Below the pieces are notes generated by a model. That model saw only the letters and a program-made list of their open reading frames with translations. It was not told the origin of the DNA and made no database searches. Below are positions 17,288-24,851 of a stretch of 64,000 nucleotides of DNA, in pieces. Position numbers and translations under genes: made by a program. Origin of the DNA: Bradyrhizobium lablabi (GTDB lineage: Bacteria; Pseudomonadota; Alphaproteobacteria; Rhizobiales; Xanthobacteraceae); the NCBI RefSeq assembly GCF_900141755.1, contig NZ_LT670844.1, positions 4,898,001-4,962,000 on the forward strand, read 5' to 3'. Within the stretch, counting starts at the first letter, position 1, and every line of letters starts with the position of its first letter.

Positions 17288-18658
17288 ATGGCGCGTGACC
17301 AGATCGATATGACGCCGCTGCAATCGCGCAACGAGTTGGTGGCGTGGCTGGAAGCGGGCGTCAAGCCGCCTTCCGAGTTCCGGATCGGCACCGAACACGA
17401 AAAGACGCCGTTCACGCTGTCCGGCCATCAACCGGTGCCTTACGAAGGCGCGCGCGGCATCGGCGCGCTGCTCGAAGGCATGCAGCTGCTGCTCGGCTGG
17501 GAGCCGATCATGGAGCGCGGCAACATCATCGGGCTCTACGACGTCACCGGCGGCGGCGCGATTTCGCTGGAGCCGGGAGGACAGTTCGAATTATCCGGCG
17601 CGCCGGTCGAGACCGTGCACCAGACCCAGTCGGAACTGATGGCGCACTTAGCGCAGGTGCGCGAGATCGCAGAACCCCTCGGCATCGGCTTTCTCGGGCT
17701 CGGCATGACGCCGTCTTGGACGCGGTCGCAGATCCCGGTGATGCCCAAGGGCCGCTACAAGATCATGACCAGTTACATGCCGAAGGTCGGCCAATACGGC
17801 CTCGACATGATGTACCGGACCTGCACCGTGCAGACCAATCTCGACTTCTCCTGCGAAGCCGACATGGTCAAGAAACTGCGGGTCTCGGTGGCGCTGCAGC
17901 CGGTCGCGACCGCTTTGTTTGCCAATTCGCCGTTCACGGAAGGCCGGCCCAACGGCTTTCTGTCGTTCCGCTCCGAGATCTGGCGCGAGACCGACAGCGC
18001 GCGATCGGGGATGATTCCATGGGCGTTCGAGGACGGCATGGGGTTCGAGCGCTGGGTCGACTATGCGCTCGACGTGCCGATGTATTTCGTCAAGCGCGGC
18101 GAAACCTATATCGACGTCGCCGGGTCGTCGTTCCGCGATTTCTTCGCCGGCCGACATCCGGCGTTTCCCGGCGAGCGGCCGACGCTGTCGGACTGGGCCA
18201 ATCATCTCTCGACGATTTTCCCCGAGGTGCGGCTGAAGCGTTATCTGGAAATGCGCGGCGCCGACGGCGTGCCGTGGGGCCGGCTGCCGGCGCTGCCGGC
18301 GTTCTGGGTCGGCCTGCTCTATGACGATCTGAGCCTCGATGCCGCATGGCAGATCGTCAAACACTGGAACGCGCATGAGCGCCAGGCGTTGCGCGATGAC
18401 GTGCCGCGCCTCGGCTTCAAGTCCAGGGTGCGGGATCGCTATCTGTTCGAGATCGCCAAGGAGTGCCTGGCGCTGTCCTATTCCGGCTTGCGCCGGCGCG
18501 GCCGGGTCGATCATGCCGGCCGTGACGAGACCCGGCATCTCGAGCCGCTGGAGCGCATTATCGACAGCGGGCGCACGCCCGCCGAGGAGATGCTGGAAAA
18601 GTTCAACGGCCCTTGGCACGGTTCGGTGGAACCGGCCTATGATGAATACGCGTTCTAG
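17288..18658 (+). CDS. gshA: Glutamate-cysteine ligase
   Basis: 456 residues, the length and type of the alphaproteobacterial/plant GCS2-fold enzymes. It begins MARDQIDMTPLQSRNELV and contains the substrate and Mg-ATP region FRIGTEHEKTPFTL, the strand GGAISLEPGGQFELSGAP with conserved glutamates, TCTVQTNLDFSCEADM and a helical C-terminus ending in FNGPWHGSVEPAYDEYAF. It makes gamma-glutamylcysteine from Glu and Cys, the first step of glutathione synthesis in the cytoplasm. It lies 96 nt after the MarR gene on the same strand, so shared control with the GST neighbour is possible. Confidence 0.93.
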   Translation: MARDQIDMTPLQSRNELVAWLEAGVKPPSEFRIGTEHEKTPFTLSGHQPVPYEGARGIGALLEGMQLLLGWEPIMERGNIIGLYDVTGGGAISLEPGGQFELSGAPVETVHQTQSELMAHLAQVREIAEPLGIGFLGLGMTPSWTRSQIPVMPKGRYKIMTSYMPKVGQYGLDMMYRTCTVQTNLDFSCEADMVKKLRVSVALQPVATALFANSPFTEGRPNGFLSFRSEIWRETDSARSGMIPWAFEDGMGFERWVDYALDVPMYFVKRGETYIDVAGSSFRDFFAGRHPAFPGERPTLSDWANHLSTIFPEVRLKRYLEMRGADGVPWGRLPALPAFWVGLLYDDLSLDAAWQIVKHWNAHERQALRDDVPRLGFKSRVRDRYLFEIAKECLALSYSGLRRRGRVDHAGRDETRHLEPLERIIDSGRTPAEEMLEKFNGPWHGSVEPAYDEYAF

Positions 18659-18795
18659 ATCAGTCCATTGAACGGCTTTTGCCAAAGGCGGCCTTCGATC
18701 CGGCACTGACGCCGTTCATCCACCGTACAGGTTCGCGGCGATCAAATGGCAGACGCGAACGCCGGGCGCGTCTAATTAGTTGAAAGCAATAGCGA

Positions 18796-19350
18796 ATGTG
18801 GGGAGGCCGCCGGCTCAGGGCGTGTTTGGTGCTATCAGCTGTCCTGGCGGCCGCTATCGCCGTGCGCCCGGCGCATGCCCAGGCCAATTTCGATCGGCCG
18901 GGAAGCGACTATCAGAGTTCGCCGGTCCCCTCCGGCGATCCGGCCGATTGCGCCTTGATGTGCGAGCGCGACCGCCATTGCCGGGCCTGGAGTTTCAACT
19001 ACCCGACCGACAGCACCATCGGGGCGGTGTGCTGGCTGAAGAACAGCGTGCCCGCGCGCGTCCAGGACAATTGCTGCGTCTCAGGCGTGCGCGGCGCCGG
19101 CGTCGTCGAGCCGCGTACCGGGTCTGAGGAAGTTTCGATCGACCGGTTCGGCGGCGACTACCGGAATTTCTGGCTCAAGGGCAGCGAGGGCGAGGAAGTC
19201 TGCAAGGCCGCCTGCACCGAGGACAACAAGTGCCGGGCCTGGACCTACGCGCGCCCGGGATATGTCGGCAAGGAAGCGCATTGCTTTTTGAAGAAGGAGA
19301 TAAAACCGCCGCGTCGCAAGGCGGGGTTTATTTCGGGGGTGGTGAGGTAA
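18796..19350 (+). CDS. Secreted protein with two PAN/Apple-like domains
   Basis: 184 residues with a signal peptide (LRACLVLSAVLAAAIAV, cleavage near AHAQ). Two repeats follow, each opening FDRPGSDYQ or IDRFGGDYR. Each has the cysteine series DCALMCERDRHCRAWSFNY or VCKAACTEDNKCRAWTYA, and each ends near CWLKNSV or CFLKKEI. This is the bacterial PAN_4/Apple pattern C-x3-C-x4-C-x(A/S)-W(T/S). Such domains bind proteins or glycans, and the role here is unknown. Three or more disulfides are likely in the periplasm. The gene stands alone. Confidence 0.82.
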   Translation: MWGGRRLRACLVLSAVLAAAIAVRPAHAQANFDRPGSDYQSSPVPSGDPADCALMCERDRHCRAWSFNYPTDSTIGAVCWLKNSVPARVQDNCCVSGVRGAGVVEPRTGSEEVSIDRFGGDYRNFWLKGSEGEEVCKAACTEDNKCRAWTYARPGYVGKEAHCFLKKEIKPPRRKAGFISGVVR

Positions 19351-19368
19351 GTGCACGATTGTATACAC

Positions 19369-19490
19369 CGTCATTGCGAGGAGCCAACGGGTCGCGCGAA
19401 CGCGCGCCCGATGACAGGCTCCGCGAAGAAGCAATCCAGCTTTCACTCCCCGGATGAAAGCTGGATTGCTTCGCTTCGCTCGCAATGACG
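19369..19490. repeat. Palindromic repeat (CGTCATTGCGAGGAGC family), copy 1
   Basis: The element begins CGTCATTGCGAGGAGCC and ends GCTCGCAATGACG. An internal AAGCAATCCAGCTTTC is mirrored by GAAAGCTGGATTGCTT. It matches a second copy at 20096-20253. It lies between two convergent genes. Confidence 0.88.
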
Positions 19491-19499
19491 GGGTTGACG

Positions 19500-20078
19500 T
19501 CATGCCGTGTTGGCCTCCACGACCGTAATCTCCGGCCACAGCGACTTCCAGCGCTTCGCCTTCGCCGCATAATTCGCCGCCGAAAAGTTCGGCCCGGGAT
19601 TGGGCCGCACGATCATGGCGGCGATGTCGTCGAATCCATGCGGCGCGTAAACATCAAAACCGTCCTGCGTGCGGCGGATTCCAACTTGCGTGTTCGTGGT
19701 CAGGAAGCGGTCGATGCCCTGCGTCGAGGATCGCAGCGCCGGATAGGGCAGGTCATGCTTTTGCGGATACCAGAGATGGACCCGCGCCTGATTGCGCACC
19801 TCGATCGGGACGCCGAGTTTTGCAAGTCGGCCCTGCACTTGCCGGATCACTTCGTCCTCGGCTTCCCAGGAGGTATCGGGATCGAAATAGAAAATGTCGT
19901 AATCGGCGATGCCGTAATCGACCGCGCGTTGTGTCTGCACATTCCACACGGTCTGCACCAGGCATCCCGACACGAGCCACGCATCCGGCAGCGCGAGGCG
20001 GAACAATTCATCCGCGATGATTTCGTTGACGGGGTTGCGAATGACCGCGGCGAGGAATTGGTCTCTGTTCATGGCCAC
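19500..20078 (-). CDS. Nucleotidyltransferase-like family protein (COG3575/PF06042 type)
   Basis: 192 residues. Characteristic segments are ELFRLALPDAWLVSGCLVQTVWN near the N-terminus and the nucleotidyltransferase-like acid motif YGIADYDIFYFDPDTSWEAE near 60, with D-x-D and further acids. VHLWYPQKHDLPYPALRSS follows. These mark the NTP_transf_6 family, whose substrate is unknown. The GTG at 20078 was kept because GAGGAAG lies eight bases upstream. An ATG two codons later (20072) is possible. The SD lies close to the inserted repeat at 20096. Confidence 0.82.
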   Translation of the reverse strand: MAMNRDQFLAAVIRNPVNEIIADELFRLALPDAWLVSGCLVQTVWNVQTQRAVDYGIADYDIFYFDPDTSWEAEDEVIRQVQGRLAKLGVPIEVRNQARVHLWYPQKHDLPYPALRSSTQGIDRFLTTNTQVGIRRTQDGFDVYAPHGFDDIAAMIVRPNPGPNFSAANYAAKAKRWKSLWPEITVVEANTA

Positions 20079-20095
20079 CGCGAAGACTTCCTCAC

Positions 20096-20253
20096 CGTCA
20101 TTGCGAGGAGCGTTTGCGACGAAGCAATCCAGCTTTCGTTTTCCCGGCGCTAAAGCTGGATTGCTTCCGCCTTCGCTCTTCGAGCTACGGCGGACAAGTC
20201 GCGGAGCCTGTCATCGGGCGCGCGTTCGCGCGACCCGTTGGCTCGCAATGACG
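20096..20253. repeat. Palindromic repeat (CGTCATTGCGAGGAGC family), copy 2
   Basis: Starts CGTCATTGCGAGGAGCG and ends GGCTCGCAATGACGG, with AAGCAATCCAGCTTTCG mirrored by AAAGCTGGATTGCTTCC inside. It is longer than copy 1 because of an extra hairpin block (CTCTTCGAGCTACGGCGG) and is partly rearranged relative to it. Confidence 0.88.
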
Positions 20254-20260
20254 GATGCTA

Positions 20261-20593
20261 TTATTCCGCCGCCCCAACCGCCTTCTTCGACGCCAGCGCC
20301 CGCCATTGCCGGCGCAGCAACGGCTCGACGGTCGCGCGGTTCGCCTTCGACAGGCGGATCAGCACGATCGGATAATCCTTGTAGTGGTCGGTGAAGTAAA
20401 ACGCCTTCGGCTGGCTTTCCACCAGCATGTCGCGCTCATCCTGGGGCACGCCCGGCATCACCAGGCTGTCGCCGTCTTCCTTGAGCCGCGCCAGCATTTT
20501 CTTACGGACTTTTAGGGCCGGCGTGCCGTAGGAGGTGCCGTCCTCGACCTCCGGCCAGGAAAGCGCGATCTTCCGCACGTCGTCGAAGGTCAT
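20261..20593 (-). CDS. MmcQ/YjbR family DNA-binding-like protein
   Basis: 110 residues from the ATG at 20593 (MTFDDVRKIALSWPEVEDG). The fold pattern TSYGTPALKVRKKMLARLKEDG, then LVMPGVPQDERDML and PKAFYFTDHYKDYPIVLIRL matches the CyaY-like YjbR fold. The C-terminus (RQWRALASKKAVGA) is basic. The fold has been described as DNA-binding-like, but no physiological role is established. Upstream in-frame codons lie in the 20608-20706 repeat and are not coding. Confidence 0.85.
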   Translation of the reverse strand: MTFDDVRKIALSWPEVEDGTSYGTPALKVRKKMLARLKEDGDSLVMPGVPQDERDMLVESQPKAFYFTDHYKDYPIVLIRLSKANRATVEPLLRRQWRALASKKAVGAAE

Positions 20594-20607
20594 GGCTGAG
20601 CTTTTCC

Positions 20608-20706
20608 CCCTCATCCTGAGGAGCATCGCGAAGCGATGCGTCTCGAAGGATAGGCCACGGGCCTCATGGTTCGAGACGGCGCAAGAGCGCCTCCTCACCA
20701 TGAGGG
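20608..20706. repeat. Palindromic intergenic repeat (CCTCATCCTGAGGAGC family), copy 2
   Basis: CCCTCATCCTGAGGAGC at the left end pairs with CTCCTCACCATGAGGG at the right. The internal GTCTCGAAGGATAGGCC and GGTTCGAGAC are complementary in part. It is homologous to 1005-1110 and lies between lepB and the YjbR gene. Confidence 0.85.
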
Positions 20707-20712
20707 TTGCGT

Positions 20713-21486
20713 TTAATGCACCGAGGTAAAGAACCGCGCGACGCGGAAACCGGACAGCCAGGTCCAGACCGGCTGGCTGCGGATGCCGAGATCCCAGGAC
20801 CCGACCACGGCGTCGGCGCGGCCGACCAGATTGTCCATCGGCAATAGCCCGACGCCGCCCTGGCGCAGCGGAACGCGGCTGTCGGCGGAATTGTCGCGGT
20901 TGTCGCCCATCACGAACAAATGGTCCGGCGGCACCGTCACCTCAGCCGTGTTGTCGAGCCTTCCATTGTCGCGCAATTTGAAAATCGCGTGGCTGACGCC
21001 GTTCGGCAGGGTCTCGATATAGCGATACGCCGGTTCAACGCCGCCATTGTCGTCTTCGGCTTCCCCGATGCCGTCCGCCTTCAGCGACGCGGCATGGTCA
21101 TTGATGAAGAGCTGGCCTTGCCGCATCTGGACGCGGTCGCCGGGCAGCCCAACGACGCGCTTGACCCAGGCTTGCGACCGGTCGCCCGGCCAGCGGAACA
21201 CCACGACGTCGCCAAGTTTCGGCGGTTCGCCGAACACGCGTCCGGTTTCCGGCAGGTTGATCTGGATCGGCAGCGAGGCGGTGCCGTAGCCGTAGGGATA
21301 TTTCGACGCCAACAGCGCATCGCCGATCAGAAGCGTCGGCTCCATCGAGCCGGACGGCACATAAAACGGCTCGGCGAGCGCGCCCTTGGCGACGAAAACC
21401 GCCAGCACGATCGCGCACAGCTGGACCAGCTGGCCGCGCCAGGTCGAGGCCTTCGCGGCGACAGGTTGCTTTTCGATGCTGCTCAT
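20713..21486 (-). CDS. lepB: Signal peptidase I
   Basis: 257 residues from the ATG at 21486. One N-terminal membrane helix (LVQLCAIVLAVFVAKGALA) precedes the S26 catalytic domain. The nucleophile Ser lies in VPSGSMEPTLLIGD, the general-base Lys in WVKRVVGLPGDRV, and box E in FVMGDNRDNSADSR. It cleaves signal peptides of exported proteins at the periplasmic membrane face. Its ATG shares one base with the TGA of tldD (TGATG), implying coupled translation. An Asp-rich insert (ADGIGEAEDDNGG) lies between the base and box D regions. Being coupled to tldD is unusual for a housekeeping lepB, since the typical lepB neighbours rnc and era are absent. It may be a second copy. Confidence 0.92.
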   Translation of the reverse strand: MSSIEKQPVAAKASTWRGQLVQLCAIVLAVFVAKGALAEPFYVPSGSMEPTLLIGDALLASKYPYGYGTASLPIQINLPETGRVFGEPPKLGDVVVFRWPGDRSQAWVKRVVGLPGDRVQMRQGQLFINDHAASLKADGIGEAEDDNGGVEPAYRYIETLPNGVSHAIFKLRDNGRLDNTAEVTVPPDHLFVMGDNRDNSADSRVPLRQGGVGLLPMDNLVGRADAVVGSWDLGIRSQPVWTWLSGFRVARFFTSVH

Positions 21487-22904
21487 CAGCCGGTGCCTCC
21501 AACAGTAATCCGTTCCATCCGCAGCGTCGGCTGGCCGACGCCGACCGGCACGCCCTGGCCGTTCTTGCCGCAGGTGCCGATGCCGGTATCGAGCGCGAGA
21601 TCGTTGCCGATCATGGTGATGCGATGCAGGTCGGTCGGCCCGTTGCCGATCAGCATCGCGCCCTTCAAGGGCGCGCCGACCTTGCCGTTCTCGATCTTGT
21701 AGGCCTCGGTGCACTGGAACACATATTTGCCCGAGGTGATGTCGACCTGGCCGCCGCCGAAATTCGCGGCATAGATGCCGTTCTTTACCGAAGCGAGGAT
21801 TTCCGCCGGATCGCGTCCGCCCGCGAGCATATAGGTGTTGGTCATGCGCGGCATCGGCACATGGGCATAACCCTGCCGGCGGCCGTTGCCGGTCGGCTTC
21901 ATGTTCATCAACCGGGCGTTCTGGCGGTCCTGCATGTAGCCGACCAGGACGCCGTCCTCGATCAGCACGGTGCGGTTGGTCGGCGTGCCCTCGTCGTCGA
22001 TCGACAACGAGCCGCGACGCGAGGCCATGGTGCCGTCGTCGACCACGGTGACGCCCTTGGCCGCGACCTGCTGGCCCATCAACCCTGCGAAGGCCGACGT
22101 CTGCTTGCGGTTGAAATCGCCCTCGAGCCCATGGCCGACCGCCTCATGCAGCATCACGCCGGGCCAGCCGGCGCCCAGCACGACATCCATTTCGCCGGCG
22201 GGCGCCGGCACCGATTCGAGATTGACCAGCGCCTCGCGGATCGCGCCGTCGGCGGCCTCGCGCCAGGCCTTGGTGTCGATGAAGCGCGCATAGCCCTCGC
22301 GGCCGCCATAGCCCTTGCTGCCGCTTTCCTGCCGGTCGCCTTGGCCGGCGACCACCGAAATATTGACGCGCACCAGCGGGCGGATGTCGCGATAGGTCTC
22401 GCCGTCGGGGCGCATGATTTCCACCACCTGCCAGGTGGCGCCCAGGCTAACGGTGACCTGCCGCACCCGCGGGTCCTTGTCGCGGATGTAGGCGTCGATC
22501 TCGCCGAGCAGTTTTACCTTGCTCTCGAAGCCCGGCGCGTCCAGCGGATTTTCGTCGCTATAGAGCCGCACATTGGTGTGCGCGGGCGCCGGCGCAAAAT
22601 TCCCGCTATAGCCGCCGCGCACCGCTGCCACCGCATCCGCGGCCCGGATCAAGGCCGGCAGCGAGACATCGGAGGAATGCGCATAGCCGACCGCGTCGTC
22701 CTTCACCGCGCGCAGCCCAAAACCCTGCGAGGTGTCGTAGGTCGCCTGTTTGAGCCGGCCATTGTCGAACATCAGCGCTTCGGTCTGGCTGTATTCGAGG
22801 AACAACTCGCCGTCGTCGGCGCCGGTCAGCCCGCGGGCCACCTGATGACGCACGGAATCGCGGTCGAGATTGGCGCGGTCGAGAAGCGAGGTTGTGGGGG
22901 TCAT
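21486..22904 (-). CDS. tldD: Metalloprotease TldD
   Basis: 472 residues, matching the usual length of TldD. The zinc motif HExxxH is visible in VMLHEAVGHGLEGDF near residue 250. DGTMASRRGSLSIDDEGTP and GGGQVDITSGKYVF are conserved family segments. TldD with TldE forms a heterodimer that degrades unfolded peptides and matures some modified peptides such as microcins. No TldE (PmbA) gene is in the window, but it is often encoded elsewhere. It is the upstream partner of lepB with a 1-nt overlap. Confidence 0.93.
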   Translation of the reverse strand: MTPTTSLLDRANLDRDSVRHQVARGLTGADDGELFLEYSQTEALMFDNGRLKQATYDTSQGFGLRAVKDDAVGYAHSSDVSLPALIRAADAVAAVRGGYSGNFAPAPAHTNVRLYSDENPLDAPGFESKVKLLGEIDAYIRDKDPRVRQVTVSLGATWQVVEIMRPDGETYRDIRPLVRVNISVVAGQGDRQESGSKGYGGREGYARFIDTKAWREAADGAIREALVNLESVPAPAGEMDVVLGAGWPGVMLHEAVGHGLEGDFNRKQTSAFAGLMGQQVAAKGVTVVDDGTMASRRGSLSIDDEGTPTNRTVLIEDGVLVGYMQDRQNARLMNMKPTGNGRRQGYAHVPMPRMTNTYMLAGGRDPAEILASVKNGIYAANFGGGQVDITSGKYVFQCTEAYKIENGKVGAPLKGAMLIGNGPTDLHRITMIGNDLALDTGIGTCGKNGQGVPVGVGQPTLRMERITVGGTG

Positions 22905-22925
22905 GAGGGCTCCAATGCAGGTGTT

Positions 22926-23053
22926 CCGTCGTCCCTGCGAACGCAGGGACCCATAACCACAGGATTCAGTGAGTTAAGCAGAGACTCGCCGAGAGCTCAT
23001 CTTACAACACGGTAACCTGTGGTTATGGGTCCCTGCTTTCGCGGGGACGACGG
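22926..23053. repeat. Palindromic repeat (CCGTCGTCCCTGCG family), copy 1
   Basis: CCGTCGTCCCTGCGAACGCA at the left is mirrored by GCTTTCGCGGGGACGACGG at the right. Longer arms include GGGACCCATAACCACAGG and CCTGTGGTTATGGGTCCC. A second copy lies at 63437-63556. Confidence 0.88.
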
Positions 23054-23115
23054 GAGAAAGATAGGCACGATCGCGGGAAAAGGGGAGGGCCTGCCAAGGG
23101 TTCACCCGGGGCACA

Positions 23116-23175
23116 ATGCCTCAGGGCAACCTGTCATACCCCTTGCTGAACCAGTTCAAGCTGAGCGGGAAGTCC
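23116..23175 (-). pseudogene. Remnant of an IalB-type gene 3' end (imperfect direct repeat)
   Basis: On the minus strand this stretch reads GHRDFPLSLNWFSKGYDRLP followed by a stop, closely matching the last residues of the IalB gene at 23809 (GIGFPLSLNGLGEGYDKLP). At DNA level 23116-23172 aligns with 23804-23860 at roughly three quarters identity without gaps. Upstream codons are broken by a stop. It therefore appears to be a decayed duplicate or leftover paralog end that flanks the toxin-antitoxin-like pair on its left. Confidence 0.6.
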
Positions 23176-23242
23176 CTGTGGCCGTAGAAGCGCGCGGGAA
23201 ACGCTGCTGCGCCGGGCCCGGAATGATGCTAAACATCCAGCC

Positions 23243-23467
23243 ATGAACTATCAGGACATCATTTCCATCGAGCCAGGCAAGCGTGGCGGTCGTGCTTGCA
23301 TCCGTCATATGCGGATTGCGGTCGCGGACGTGCTTGGTTGGCTCGCCGCCGGCCAGACCCATGCGCAAATACTTCAGGACTTCCCCGAACTGACCGAGGA
23401 CGACATCCGGGCTTGCCTTGCGTATGCTGCCGACCGCGAGAGGCGACTTATCACCGCTTCGACATGA
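23243..23467 (+). CDS. DUF433 domain protein (antitoxin-like)
   Basis: 74 residues: IISIEPGKRGGRACIRHMRI, then VADVLGWLAAGQTHAQILQDFPELTEDDIRACLAYAAD. This is the standard DUF433 pattern, with the beta segment CIRHMRIAV and a winged/helical DNA-binding-like part. DUF433 proteins usually precede a DUF5615 PIN-like partner and are predicted antitoxins. The stop overlaps the next start by 4 nt (ATGA). The partner gene is frameshifted, so the antitoxin may now be orphaned in function. Confidence 0.88.
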   Translation: MNYQDIISIEPGKRGGRACIRHMRIAVADVLGWLAAGQTHAQILQDFPELTEDDIRACLAYAADRERRLITAST

Positions 23468-23794
23468 AGCTGTTGTTCGACCAAAATCTCAGTTTCAAGC
23501 TATGCCAAGCTATCGCTGATCTTTTCCCGGAATCGAATCACGTTCGGCTTTTGGGGTTATCGGAAGTTGGCGATCGGGTTCTATGGGATTACGCGATGGC
23601 AAATGGCTTCACGATCGTGTCTCAGGACGTCGATTTCGCGGAAATGGCGGCCTTGCTGCGCTCGCCGCCCAAAGTGATCTGGTTACGCCGGAAACCAATC
23701 GACAACGACTATTTCGACGCTGATACGGCGTCACGCCGAACTCATCGTGGCTTTCGGAAACGACGACGACGCAACATGCCTCGAGATTTATTAG
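23464..23794 (+). pseudogene. Frameshifted DUF5615 PIN-like toxin
   Basis: The start MKLLFDQNLSFKLCQAIADL and the middle YAMANGFTIVSQDVDFAEMA are typical of DUF5615 PIN-like proteins, with D6 and the DxDF acids. The family normally continues VIWLRxGNxST. Here the frame breaks after WLR at 23688. Reading on from 23690 in the next frame gives GNQSTTTISTLIRRHAELIV, then AFGNDDDATCLEIY and a TAG at 23792-23794. A loss of two bases (or gain of one) at CGCCGGAA explains this. The original frame instead runs into an aberrant Arg-rich tail and then into antisense of IalB. Most likely it is inactive, unless it is a sequencing error. Confidence 0.82.
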
Positions 23795-23808
23795 CTTGGC
23801 GCCGTGCC

Positions 23809-24363
23809 TCACGGCAGTTTGTCATACCCCTCGCCGAGCCCGTTCAGGCTGAGCGGAAAGCCGATCCCCTCTTCGGGGGTCTCGAAAATGATGAAAGTCG
23901 CGGTCTTGGCGCTGCGCAGCTGGCCGAGCAGCTTGTCGTCCATCACCACTTCGGCGACGCAGCCGTTGGGCAGGCATCTGACAAAACCCGCGCGGCCGAC
24001 ATCGACATTATCGAGTTTCAGGCCGAGCCCCGAGGGCAGCAGCACGCCGAGCGGCGCCACCACCCGCATCAGCTTGCTCTTCTGGTCGGCGGTTTTCAGC
24101 ACGATGACGGTAAGTCCCGCATTGGAGCGGTCTTCCGCTACCACGCTCTGAATCAGGGCGCATTGCTCGGCCTGCGCGCCGGGCGGGGTGTCGCAGCGGA
24201 TTTGCCAGTCGCCATGGACCGAGCGTACCGCGCCCTGGGCGTGGGCCGATTCCGTCAGGCCGAACAACAATACGACGACGAGCGCGCCGCCGACCAAGCG
24301 GCTGAAACCGACGGCAAATGGATTGCGGGCAATGCTTCTCGGCCAGTATTTCCAAGGCCCCAT
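23809..24363 (-). CDS. Invasion-associated locus B (IalB) family protein
   Basis: 184 residues from the ATG at 24363 (MGPWKYWPRSIARNPF), with AAAGGA upstream. A membrane/signal segment (LVGGALVVVLLFGLTESAHAQ) is followed by the IalB domain: VHGDWQIRCDTPPGAQAEQCALIQ, then VRCLPNGCVAEVVMDDKLL with paired cysteines, then FPLSLNGLGEGYDKLP at the end. IalB proteins are periplasmic or outer-membrane associated. The Bartonella member promotes erythrocyte invasion, while in free-living relatives the role is unknown. Its 3' end has a degenerate duplicate at 23116. Confidence 0.85.
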   Translation of the reverse strand: MGPWKYWPRSIARNPFAVGFSRLVGGALVVVLLFGLTESAHAQGAVRSVHGDWQIRCDTPPGAQAEQCALIQSVVAEDRSNAGLTVIVLKTADQKSKLMRVVAPLGVLLPSGLGLKLDNVDVGRAGFVRCLPNGCVAEVVMDDKLLGQLRSAKTATFIIFETPEEGIGFPLSLNGLGEGYDKLP

Positions 24364-24851
24364 CGGGGTCGATCCTTTGATATTCACTGCAGCTGTCGCT
24401 TTAGAACACTGCATTGATATAGCAATGACGGCGCCTTGAAGGCGATCTTCCAGCCAAATTCAATGCAAACCTTACGCCGGGCAATCCCTTGCGCGGGGAT
24501 GGCTGCTCCTCAAGACAAGCGAATCAGGTTCCTGTGGAGCGCCTCTTCTGTGCCTACATCGGGCAATCCGCCTGTCAAGCGGCCACGATCGGCAAAACGG
24601 AGGGTTTTGCCTGATTTCACGGGAAAATGTGACAGCCATATCATTGCCGGCGACCCATTGCTCCGCGCCCTACTACTGCATTGCGATAGGTCAAGAATTA
24701 TGGTTTGAGAGGCTGGATTTCGGCGTTCTAGCGATCTGGCCAGGTATCTCGCAAGGTACATCCCAAGGCCGTTTGTCAGGGGGCGGATCGTGCGGCATTT
24801 CCAGCCATCCGGCGGAATGCCTTGGGGTATTATCAAAGGAGCGCGGGCGGC
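24364..24851. other. Intergenic region upstream of ctaC, no gene seen
   Basis: 488 nt between the divergent IalB and ctaC starts. I find no conserved protein, tRNA or terminator. It must carry both promoters. An AAAGGAG at about 24834-24841 is the likely ctaC SD. Open frames on either strand have no family features and overlap each other. Confidence 0.6.

Noticed and set aside
23464..24417. Single 300-residue protein formed by reading through the toxin frameshift
   Set aside because: After WLRRK the frame is Arg-rich and then antisense to IalB. The conserved tail lies in the other frame and ends at 23794.
24430..24836. Small frames on both strands before ctaC
   Set aside because: They overlap each other, lack SD sites and carry no recognisable domain.
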